Shown: positions 48,141 to 55,670 of the stretch, in pieces
How positions within the stretch are numbered: the first letter of the stretch is position 1
Layout: every line of letters starts with the position of its first letter
NCBI RefSeq assembly: GCF_004339025.1
Contig: NZ_SMFT01000005.1
Coordinates: forward strand, 1 to 64,000
Direction: 5' to 3'
Length of the DNA: 64,000 nt
DNA from: Volucribacter psittacicida
GTDB taxonomy: Bacteria; Pseudomonadota; Gammaproteobacteria; Enterobacterales; Pasteurellaceae
The notes under the pieces: generated by a model
Seen by the model: only the letters and a program-made list of their open reading frames with translations
What the model was told of the DNA's origin: nothing
The model's database searches: none
Translations under genes and position numbers: made by a program

Positions 48141-49328
48141 ATGCAAAAAAACAACCGTAATGTGTTGCTCGGTGCCGCTTTTTTAATGGCAACCTCTGCC
48201 ATTGGACCGGGCTTTCTAACCCAAACCGCCACCTTTACACAAACCTTGTTAGCCAGCTTTGGCTTTGTGATTTTATTATCCATTCTCTTGGATATTGGTG
48301 CACAACTTAACATTTGGCGGATTATTGCCGTATCCGAGAAAAAGGCACAGGATATTGCCAATAATGTATTACCCGGCGCAGGTTATTTTCTCGCCTTACT
48401 GATTGTGATGGGCGGGCTTGCATTTAATATTGGTAATGTCGGCGGTGCTGGACTTGGGCTTAACATTCTCACTGGCGTATCCGCTGAAACAGGCGCAATA
48501 ATTAGTGGTGCCATAGCGGTAGGAATTTTCCTATTTAAAGAGGCAGGCAAAGCTATGGATCGCTTTGCACAAATTATGGGCTTTATTATGATCGCCTTAA
48601 CCATTTATGTGGCAGTCAAAGCCGATCCCCCACTAGGCGATGCGGTAGTGCATACCTTTGTGCCAGAAAAACTTGACGTGATTGCGATTGTTACCTTAGT
48701 GGGTGGCACCGTAGGGGGATATATTACTTTTGCTGGAGCACATCGCTTATTAGACGCAGGAGTAAAAGGAAAACAAGCTATCAATGAAGTGAGTAAAAGC
48801 TCGATCTCCGCCATTTTAATTGCTTCTATTATGCGTATCGTTTTATTCTTAGCGGTGCTTGGTGTGGTATCGCAAGGGGTAAGCCTTGATCCTAAAAACC
48901 CAGCCTCTACGGCATTTTCCCATGTAGCAGGCGAAGTAGGATTAATGATTTTTGGTATGGTAATTTGGGCGGCGTCTATTACATCTGTAATCGGAGCAGC
49001 TTATACCTCAGTGTCATTTATTACCAGTTTCTCGCCGAAAATTGAACAGCATAAAAATCGCTGGATTGTCGCATTTATTGTTATATCTACAGCAGTACTC
49101 GCTACCATTGGTCGCCCAGCTCAAGTGTTAGTCTTTGTTGGTACCCTAAACGGACTCATTCTCCCTATTTCACTCGGATTAATTTTATTAGCCGCCCACA
49201 AGCCAAGCATTGTCGGCGATTATAAACACCCAATTTGGATGACAATCTGTGGTTTTGTGGTGGTTATTGCTATGGCGGTAATGAGTTTAATGACGTTAAG
49301 TAAATATTTTGGGGGATTATTGGGGTAA
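48141..49328 (+). CDS. NRAMP-family membrane transporter linked to 5-oxoprolinase
   Basis: A 395-residue protein with about 11 membrane spans (GPGFLTQTATFTQT at the first). It resembles the NRAMP-related YcsG-type proteins that accompany kipI/kipA/ycsF genes in Bacillus. The DPGN metal-binding motif of true NRAMP manganese importers is replaced (IGPGFLTQT), so the substrate may be an organic acid such as 5-oxoproline rather than a metal; this is inference. I start at 48141, since the longer frame from 48033 runs over pxpA. Confidence 0.82.
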   Translation: MQKNNRNVLLGAAFLMATSAIGPGFLTQTATFTQTLLASFGFVILLSILLDIGAQLNIWRIIAVSEKKAQDIANNVLPGAGYFLALLIVMGGLAFNIGNVGGAGLGLNILTGVSAETGAIISGAIAVGIFLFKEAGKAMDRFAQIMGFIMIALTIYVAVKADPPLGDAVVHTFVPEKLDVIAIVTLVGGTVGGYITFAGAHRLLDAGVKGKQAINEVSKSSISAILIASIMRIVLFLAVLGVVSQGVSLDPKNPASTAFSHVAGEVGLMIFGMVIWAASITSVIGAAYTSVSFITSFSPKIEQHKNRWIVAFIVISTAVLATIGRPAQVLVFVGTLNGLILPISLGLILLAAHKPSIVGDYKHPIWMTICGFVVVIAMAVMSLMTLSKYFGGLLG

Positions 49329-49375
49329 AGTGCGGTTGAATTTTAGGATTTTTTTACGGTTATTTCTCCGACTTT

Positions 49376-49459
49376 ACAGAGGACAGAATAATGGATAGGC
49401 TAATTTATTGATATTTAAGATTAATACTGTCTTCTATCCTCAGTTCTCTGTATTCTGAA
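49376..49459. repeat. CAGAGGACAG inverted-repeat pair, copy 3
   Basis: Arms ACAGAGGACAGAATAATGGA and ATCCTCAGTTCTCTGTATTC are imperfect reverse complements around about 38 bases. It is the most decayed of the three copies. Confidence 0.6.
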
Positions 49460-49560
49460 TTTCACAGGGAGTTTTTAAGGGGAAATGATCGGGAAATTAA
49501 GATTATTGGAAAATTTTTCTAAAATTGACCGCACTTTAATCCCAAACATTGAAATATAAA

Positions 49561-49588
49561 AAATGCCATAGCAATCACTATGGCATTT
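49561..49588 (-). terminator. Terminator of the fruBKA operon
   Basis: AAATGCCATAG and CTATGGCATTT pair around six bases, followed on the minus strand by TTTT and AT-rich sequence. It starts 21 bases after the fruA stop. Confidence 0.8.
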
Positions 49589-49609
49589 CTCATTGATTTT
49601 TGACGATTA

Positions 49610-51283
49610 TTAAGCCAGACTTTTTGGTTTAATTACCGCATATAATACCCCTGTAATCACTGCCCCTACTGCAATCGCCAATAGATACATTAATGGCTGT
49701 GAAACAAATGGGATCACAAATAAACCGCCGTGTGGAGCGTTGAGGGTAATGCCGAGACTAGCAGAAATTGCCCCTGCTGTTGCTCCGCCTAACACGCTAC
49801 TCACAATCACACGCAACGGATCAGCGGCAACAAATGGTAATGCCCCTTCGGAAATAAAGCATAAACCTAATACAAAAGAAGCATTACCTGCGTTACGTTG
49901 GTTGGTGTTAAATTTATTTTTCGCTAACCAAGTCGCAATCGCCATACCTAGCGGTGGCACCATACCGCCCGCCATTGCGGCTGCCATTGGTACGGTGACA
50001 TTTGAGGCAATCATACCCACTGAGAACGCATAAGCGGCTTTATTTACTGGGCCGCCCATATCCACGCACATCATACCGCCAATAATCACGCCCAATAGAA
50101 TAGCGTTAGTACCGCTCATGCTGTTTAACCAATTAGACAAACTTTGCATAATGCTCGCCACAGGTGGGTTGACCACATAAACCATTGCTAAGCCAACAAT
50201 TAATGTGCCTAATAATGGCAAAATCAAAATTGGCTTGAGGGAGGCGAAAGTGGTTGGTAATTTGATTTTATCGTTAAGCCATTTCACCACATAACCTGCA
50301 AGGAAACCTGCGATAATACCGCCTAAAATCCCAGCATTGCTATTTGCCGCTAACATCCCAGCGGTTAAACCCACTGCCAACCCCGGGCGGTCAGCAATGG
50401 AAAATGCCACATAGCCCGCAAATACCGCAATCATTAAATGGAATGCCGCACCGCCACCAATATCCATTAAGGCTTTTGGTAATCCCCAAGCGAGATCAGG
50501 ATCTTGGAAGGCATCAAAACCAAACATAAAGGAAATAGCAATCAACAAGCCCCCTGCGACCACCAATGGCAACATATGAGAGACCCCTGTCATTAGGTGT
50601 TTATAGATGCCTTTTTTCTCTTGGTCAGCGGTATTTGTTTGTGCTTTATCCCCATTATCAGCTTGATAAATTTTAGCTTCCACAAAGGCTTTATCAAATT
50701 CTTGTGCAGTTTTTTTGAGGGCTAATCCTGTTGAAGTGCGATACATGGGTTTGCCTGCGAATTTCGCCAAATCCACATCAATATCTGCCGCCACAAAAAC
50801 AAGATCTGCCGCTGCAATTTCTTCCGCACTGATAGGATTGCCAGCCCCCACTTGCCCACGTGTTTCAACCTTAATTTGCCAACCTTGTTGTTTGGCATAA
50901 TTTTCAATGGCTTCCGCTGACATAAAGGTATGGGCAACCCCTGTTGGACAAGCGGTTACCGCCACGATATTTTTGCTGGTTTTGCTACTTAAATGAGTCG
51001 CACTTTCTGTTGGCTCAACATAATCACTTGCTTGTTGTAACGCATTGTGAAAACTTTGTTCAGGGTTAATAAAAGCCTGTTCCGCGTCCACTAATGCCAC
51101 TTTTTTTCCCACAAGTGCGGTCAGTTTTGGTAATATTTTGCCAAACACAATAGCGAAGTCCGCTTGCTCCGCTTGGCTTACTATTTGATGTTGTTGCTGT
51201 TGGGCAATTTGGCTAAATTGCTGACGTAATAAATAAGCCGTCGCATAAGCGAGCTCGGCAGATTGAGTAATAAAAATCTTCAT
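49610..51283 (-). CDS. fruA: Fructose PTS permease, EIIB'BC
   Basis: Inner-membrane transporter that imports fructose and releases fructose 1-phosphate. The 557-residue protein has a degenerate N-terminal IIB' domain (1-90), an active IIB domain with phosphocysteine Cys112 in VTACPTGVAHT, and a IIC domain (from about 225) with roughly ten spans. It lies six bases after fruK and is the last gene of the operon. Confidence 0.96.
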   Translation of the reverse strand: MKIFITQSAELAYATAYLLRQQFSQIAQQQQHQIVSQAEQADFAIVFGKILPKLTALVGKKVALVDAEQAFINPEQSFHNALQQASDYVEPTESATHLSSKTSKNIVAVTACPTGVAHTFMSAEAIENYAKQQGWQIKVETRGQVGAGNPISAEEIAAADLVFVAADIDVDLAKFAGKPMYRTSTGLALKKTAQEFDKAFVEAKIYQADNGDKAQTNTADQEKKGIYKHLMTGVSHMLPLVVAGGLLIAISFMFGFDAFQDPDLAWGLPKALMDIGGGAAFHLMIAVFAGYVAFSIADRPGLAVGLTAGMLAANSNAGILGGIIAGFLAGYVVKWLNDKIKLPTTFASLKPILILPLLGTLIVGLAMVYVVNPPVASIMQSLSNWLNSMSGTNAILLGVIIGGMMCVDMGGPVNKAAYAFSVGMIASNVTVPMAAAMAGGMVPPLGMAIATWLAKNKFNTNQRNAGNASFVLGLCFISEGALPFVAADPLRVIVSSVLGGATAGAISASLGITLNAPHGGLFVIPFVSQPLMYLLAIAVGAVITGVLYAVIKPKSLA

Positions 51284-51289
51284 TCCACA

Positions 51290-52231
51290 TTATCCTTCAA
51301 TGATATTAATATTGACCTTGGCAAGAATTGGATCTAACTGACTGCGATCAGGAATTCCTACATTACTTTGTGATACGGCAAATGCCGATACGGCACTGGC
51401 AAAAGCGAGGGTTTGCTGTTGCGATAAACCTTGGCTTAAACCATAAATTAAGCCCGCCACCATTGAGTCGCCAGCACCAACAGTACTTACCACATTTTCA
51501 CATTTTGGCGGTTGAGCTTGAATAATGGCATCATCACTTAACCATAAGGATCCCTCTGCCCCCATAGAAATAATCACATTGGCAATGCCTTGGGCTTTGA
51601 GCTGTTTGGCAGCATCAACGATTTCGCTTAGGCTATTGAGTTTATGCCCAATCCACGCCTCAAGTTCACGATGATTTGGTTTGACTAACCAAGGATTTGC
51701 CATTAAGCCCGCGGTTAAGGCGGCATTACTGCTATCTAGCACCACGTTTACTCCATTCTCCGCAAGGGCTTTTAACCAAGCACTAAATTGCTCAGGCGTT
51801 ACCCCACGAGGCAAACTGCCGCACACCGCCACAATATCAAATTGTTTAGCGTAAGCTAAGGATTGTTGGGTAAATTGTTGCCAATCTTGTGGCGAGATCT
51901 GATAGCCTAAAAAATTAAGATCGGTAACGTCCGCTTCCGTTTCGGTAATTTTTACGTTAATACGGGTTTTTCCTGCCACTCGTTGGAATTTATCTTCAAG
52001 GTTAAGCTGTTGAAATAATTGAACAAAATCCCCTTGATTGTCTTCGCCCAGAAAACCACCTACGGCAACCTCAAGTCCTAAATCTTTTAGCACTTTCGCC
52101 ACATTAATCCCTTTACCTGCTGGGAAAAGCCCTAGGGTTTCTACCGTATTTACCTCGCCAAGTTCAATACGTTTTAAACGCCCCACTAAATCATAAGCGG
52201 TATTTAAGGTTATAGTTGCAATCTTGCTCAT
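51290..52231 (-). CDS. fruK: 1-phosphofructokinase
   Basis: Phosphorylates fructose 1-phosphate to fructose 1,6-bisphosphate. From the ATG at 52231 it has 313 residues, of the PfkB family, with GKGINVAKVLKDLG near residue 37 and the C-terminal GAGDSMVAGLIYG catalytic motif. The earlier in-frame start at 52309 lies inside fruB and is rejected. There is only one base between the fruB stop and this ATG, showing translational coupling. Confidence 0.95.
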   Translation of the reverse strand: MSKIATITLNTAYDLVGRLKRIELGEVNTVETLGLFPAGKGINVAKVLKDLGLEVAVGGFLGEDNQGDFVQLFQQLNLEDKFQRVAGKTRINVKITETEADVTDLNFLGYQISPQDWQQFTQQSLAYAKQFDIVAVCGSLPRGVTPEQFSAWLKALAENGVNVVLDSSNAALTAGLMANPWLVKPNHRELEAWIGHKLNSLSEIVDAAKQLKAQGIANVIISMGAEGSLWLSDDAIIQAQPPKCENVVSTVGAGDSMVAGLIYGLSQGLSQQQTLAFASAVSAFAVSQSNVGIPDRSQLDPILAKVNINIIEG

Positions 52232-52232
52232 C

Positions 52233-53765
52233 TTATTCCCCCAATCCATTGGCAATAGCTTGTCCAATGCCATCAATGGCTTGTTGAGCTTGTTCGCCTG
52301 TGGCAACAAAACGTAAACGTTGTCCTTTGGTTACCCCTAATGCCACCACTTTCATCAAACTTTTGGCACTGACTAAAGCAGAATTGCGATCCAGATTTTG
52401 TACACTGACTGTGGCATTATATTTTTTCACTTCATTTACCAACACTGCACTTGGACGTGCGTGTAAACCGTGTTCATTCTGTACGGTAAAAATACCTTCT
52501 ACTTCATCGCCAGCTGGGGCTGCGGTGTTTTGGTTCGCTTGTGGTGAGGTTGAGCCTGCCACTTCAATGCTATCAGCTTCAGCAGGCGGCACAGCGGAAA
52601 CACTTTCGCCTAAACCATTAGCGATTTCTTTACCAATGGCTTCAATGGCTTGTTGTGCGTCATCGCCCTCTGCGACAAAACGTAAACGATGCCCTTGTGT
52701 TACCCCTAAAGCAACAATTTTCATCAAACTTTTAGCACTGACTTCCGCGCTATTGCGTGTTAAGTTTTGTACGCTAATTTTGGCATTAAATTGCTTAACT
52801 GTATTGACTAAAACCGCACTTGGGCGAGCGTGTAAACCGTGTTCGTTACGAATGGTAAACGTACCAATTACCGCACCAGCTGAGGCAGTGGTTGTGCTTT
52901 CACTCGTATTTTCACTGGCTTGGCGTTGTTCTTGAGCAGGAATTTCTTTGCCATTTAACCCAGCCACAATTTGGTTAAGCTCGCCATTGAGTAATAACTG
53001 CTGTACTTGAGGATCTAATAAACGTGCCAATAATTCATCAATTTGCTCATCTGCCGCCGCAATGGTTAGCACACCACGCACCGCTTTGCCATTGTTACTA
53101 AAGGTATTTTTAGCACGACTAAAAGCAAGGGCATTTTTTACATTACCATTTAAGCTATCGGTTACCCATAATCCCTCTGCCAAAGGCAAGGCAGGATTAG
53201 CGATCACTTCCGCCACAAATTGCTCATTAACCGCTCCTTGTTGTTGTAATTTTCCTGCATTAATGGCTGTCAGGGTTAATAAACTTTCGCTGTCAATATC
53301 AAGGCTAATGCTTTCCTGTTTAATCTGCAACGCTTCGCCTTCGCCCATTAAAATGGCACGGAATTTTTTGCGGTCAGCAAGGTTAGCTAAAGAGGCAGCC
53401 ACTTCTTCATCGCCAAGTACGTGGGTTAATTGACGTAACAATGCCAAATGTTCATCAGATTTGGCAGCAATCCCAATTACCACATAAGCTAAATTACCCT
53501 CGCCCCATTCAATCCCTTGCGGAAATTGAAACACCTGCACGCCCGTATTTTTCACCATATTACGGGTATCTAGCGTACCATGAGGGATCGCAATACCATT
53601 CCCCAAAAAGGTAGAGGTTTGTTGTTCACGAGCAAGCATACCTTGCAAATAGCCCGCTTCAACATAACCTGCTTGCTCCAATGCTTGTGCCACTTGCTCA
53701 ATGGCCTGTTGTTTATTATCGGCTTTCGCCGCTAAATGAATGTTATCTTCGGGTAAATTAAACAT
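52233..53765 (-). CDS. fruB: Fructose PTS EIIA-FPr protein with two HPr domains
   Basis: A cytoplasmic phosphocarrier linking PEP to FruA. The 510-residue protein has an EIIA domain with phosphohistidine His62 (GIAIPHGT), a middle domain (about 155-270), and two HPr-like domains with EHGLHARPSA at His312 and His435. The two HPr units (about 298-387 and 422-510) are very similar, which points to a recent tandem duplication. E. coli FruB has one. It is the first gene of fruBKA. Confidence 0.95.
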   Translation of the reverse strand: MFNLPEDNIHLAAKADNKQQAIEQVAQALEQAGYVEAGYLQGMLAREQQTSTFLGNGIAIPHGTLDTRNMVKNTGVQVFQFPQGIEWGEGNLAYVVIGIAAKSDEHLALLRQLTHVLGDEEVAASLANLADRKKFRAILMGEGEALQIKQESISLDIDSESLLTLTAINAGKLQQQGAVNEQFVAEVIANPALPLAEGLWVTDSLNGNVKNALAFSRAKNTFSNNGKAVRGVLTIAAADEQIDELLARLLDPQVQQLLLNGELNQIVAGLNGKEIPAQEQRQASENTSESTTTASAGAVIGTFTIRNEHGLHARPSAVLVNTVKQFNAKISVQNLTRNSAEVSAKSLMKIVALGVTQGHRLRFVAEGDDAQQAIEAIGKEIANGLGESVSAVPPAEADSIEVAGSTSPQANQNTAAPAGDEVEGIFTVQNEHGLHARPSAVLVNEVKKYNATVSVQNLDRNSALVSAKSLMKVVALGVTKGQRLRFVATGEQAQQAIDGIGQAIANGLGE

Positions 53766-53813
53766 TCCACTTTCCTCTTGTTGATTTTAGAAAAAACGTT
53801 TTAGCTTTTTTGA

Positions 53814-53891
53814 TATAGTCGTTTCAATTTAAAATAAGACAAGGTAGTAAAGCGTACCAATGCGGTATTATTTTAAAGTGGAACAGCTATA
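53814..53891 (+). repeat. Correia-like inverted-repeat element, copy 10
   Basis: 78 bases: TATAGTCGTTTCAATTTAAA at the left, AAGTGGAACAGCTATA at the right, with the shortened core GACAAGGTAGTAAAGCGTACC. It lies between the lipoprotein stop and fruB, upstream of fruB in the sense of transcription, so it sits in the fruB leader or promoter area. Confidence 0.85.
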
Positions 53892-53939
53892 AAAATAAAA
53901 GGACGGTTTTAACACCCTCCTTTGCTAATAAATCCTGAC

Positions 53940-54458
53940 TTATTTTCCTTGGCAAGTCTGTAACAATTGTTCGCTACCTTGCGTTAAAAATTCATCATTT
54001 TCCGACCGCACTTGATTTTTTTGCAAATCACGCATAGCATCATAAATTCCTTGCGTCATACTTGGGCGATCAATATTATCCCAGCAAGTAGCACTTAAAC
54101 GGCTAAAATTCGCTTGCAAATCAGCGGCAAAGATCACACCACTATAATAAGCATATACACTATTATCATTCATACCCTGATTGAGATTTTGCTTAATTTG
54201 CTCAACAGGCACTAAAATCCGCCCTAAATACCAGTCATTCACACCACTGGTAAAAGAATTCACATCATAATCTTGTCCTACTCGATCTGTATAACTTTGC
54301 ACAGTGGTTTCATACGCCACAGCATAAGATTTTTGATCAATCGCCGTTTTATCCAATTCAATCACTGCTTTTTCTTTATTAACAAAAGGAATATAAGAAG
54401 AAAGAGAACAAGCGGACAACAACAGGGCAATCGCACATAAAGAGAATTTTTTTAACAT
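53940..54458 (-). CDS. Putative lipoprotein of unknown function
   Basis: A 172-residue protein with a classic lipoprotein signal (LCAIALLLSAC, lipid-bound Cys16 expected; Ser at +2 favours the outer membrane). The mature part is helical and polar, with a second pair of cysteines (ATCWDN near 130; LLQTCQGK at the end) that could form a disulfide. I do not recognise a named family. An uptake signal occurs at 54003. It is a single gene, divergent from the porin gene. Confidence 0.75.
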   Translation of the reverse strand: MLKKFSLCAIALLLSACSLSSYIPFVNKEKAVIELDKTAIDQKSYAVAYETTVQSYTDRVGQDYDVNSFTSGVNDWYLGRILVPVEQIKQNLNQGMNDNSVYAYYSGVIFAADLQANFSRLSATCWDNIDRPSMTQGIYDAMRDLQKNQVRSENDEFLTQGSEQLLQTCQGK

Positions 54459-54562
54459 AGCTTTCCTTGATTAATAACCGAAATATGACGCTGTATTATA
54501 CATAAGTCTTGCTTAGTAACAAAGAGTACGTTTTGTACATTCTACGAATACTTAGTTTATTT

Positions 54563-54578
54563 TGTGATCTACCTCTAA
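54563..54578 (+). promoter_or_regulatory. CRP-like site before the porin operon
   Basis: TGTGATCTACCTCTAA matches 8 of 10 positions of TGTGA-N6-TCACA. It lies about 10 bases before an AgaR-like site. Confidence 0.4.
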
Positions 54579-54587
54579 ATTCTTAAC

Positions 54588-54601
54588 TTTCATTATATCT
54601 T
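54588..54601 (+). promoter_or_regulatory. AgaR-like operator before the porin operon
   Basis: TTTCATTATATCTT agrees at 12 of 14 positions with the core TTTCRTTTYRTTTY of the E. coli AgaR consensus as I remember it. It would link the lyase operon to amino-galactose control. Confidence 0.35.
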
Positions 54602-54689
54602 TCTTAATTAAATTATTTTAATATTGATAATATTTCATTTGTCTTCATTTTGTTTTTTATTCTTACGACTTTATTCTGGAGGTTTCAAT

Positions 54690-55646
54690 ATGAAAACAAA
54701 CGTTAGAAAATTAGCATTATATTCTCTGGCTATTTTTTGTACTCTCTGGGGGGGGGTAACACAGGCTGCTACTGTTGATGCAACGGTTAGCTGGGAAGAT
54801 TATCAATATAACGATTTAAAATATCGTAATTACAAAGGTCCCAGAGTTGATGCGACTATTAACCTGGACAATTCACAATGGCGAATTTATTTTCGTTGGA
54901 ATCAAAATCGATCACAGGGCTATTTAAATAATGATGGTGCTTTAACGGCTCAGCGTGATTATCAACGTATTAATTTAGGGGTTGGTTATCGCTATCTCTT
55001 TAATGACGGTTGGTTTGAACCGCGTTTTTATATTCGTCAAGATAAAACTATTAATATTAATGGTCATAATACAACTCAAGACTATTATTATTTAGATTTC
55101 TATTATCAATATAACCTCACAGATCAACTTTTCTATAAAGGAAAAATTAACCCAGAAGTTGCTAAATTTGAAGGAAGTCGAGCTTATTTATCAAATTCTA
55201 ATGCAACACAACGAGAAAGACATCAGCGTAATACCCGTGTTGGTTGGGAAATAGAGCAAGGGTTACGTTATGCTCTTCGTTCAGATTTCAGTGTAGAAGT
55301 TGCTTATAATGATAATCGTAATAGACGAGAAGATTATGGGATTTGGGACAACACTAGTTATACAGTTAGCCATCCTCAATTACGTTTATATACCACTTAT
55401 CGCGCTCCATTTGGAATTACCTTATCAACACAATTCCGTAAATCTATTTTTGGTAAACAAAAAATAAAGAATGAACTTTCTAATACAAGGGAGACGAGAG
55501 ATTTTACGCGTTATCAACTCAATGCCAGTTATCAAGTAACCAATAATGTCTATATTACCAGCGAATTTTACCGAGAAATTATCAAAACACCAGAAACTAA
55601 ACAAAAACAAGATTATGTGCGTTTAGGTATGCGTTTTGTTTTCTAA
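54690..55646 (+). CDS. KdgM-like oligosaccharide-specific outer-membrane porin
   Basis: A 318-residue outer-membrane barrel resembling KdgM/NanC-type porins for acidic oligosaccharides, though longer than KdgM. The signal peptide ends GGVTQA. Alternating aromatic/basic strands follow (DATINLDNSQWRIYFRWNQN, INLGVGYRYLFNDGWFEPRF), and the last strand ends VRLGMRFVF. TGGAGG precedes the ATG at 54690. Codons 20-23 hold a G9 tract, in frame here, so expression can switch by slippage. It probably admits chondroitin fragments, given the lyase gene downstream (inference). Confidence 0.82.
   Translation: MKTNVRKLALYSLAIFCTLWGGVTQAATVDATVSWEDYQYNDLKYRNYKGPRVDATINLDNSQWRIYFRWNQNRSQGYLNNDGALTAQRDYQRINLGVGYRYLFNDGWFEPRFYIRQDKTININGHNTTQDYYYLDFYYQYNLTDQLFYKGKINPEVAKFEGSRAYLSNSNATQRERHQRNTRVGWEIEQGLRYALRSDFSVEVAYNDNRNRREDYGIWDNTSYTVSHPQLRLYTTYRAPFGITLSTQFRKSIFGKQKIKNELSNTRETRDFTRYQLNASYQVTNNVYITSEFYREIIKTPETKQKQDYVRLGMRFVF
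54748..54756 (+). repeat. G9 homopolymer tract in the porin signal-peptide codons
   Basis: Nine G encode Trp-Gly-Gly-Val in the signal peptide. Any change by one or two bases would stop the porin after a short peptide. Confidence 0.85.
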
Positions 55647-55670
55647 GATAGCCAATAGGAGCATAAGATT

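Larger units (their letters stand above)
49329..49609. other. Gap between the transporter gene and fruA
   Basis: It contains uptake signals at about 49328 and 49530, repeat copy 3 of the CAGAGGACAG family (49376-49459) and the fruA terminator. A piece reading GTTTTTAAGGGGAAA at about 49474 also occurs in the 430-base repeat. No gene was seen. Confidence 0.5.

Noticed and set aside
52300-52935. A 211-codon open frame on the plus strand opposite fruB
   Set aside because: It mirrors the two duplicated HPr domains of fruB in antisense; composition and lack of any recognisable domain or ribosome site mark it as a shadow.
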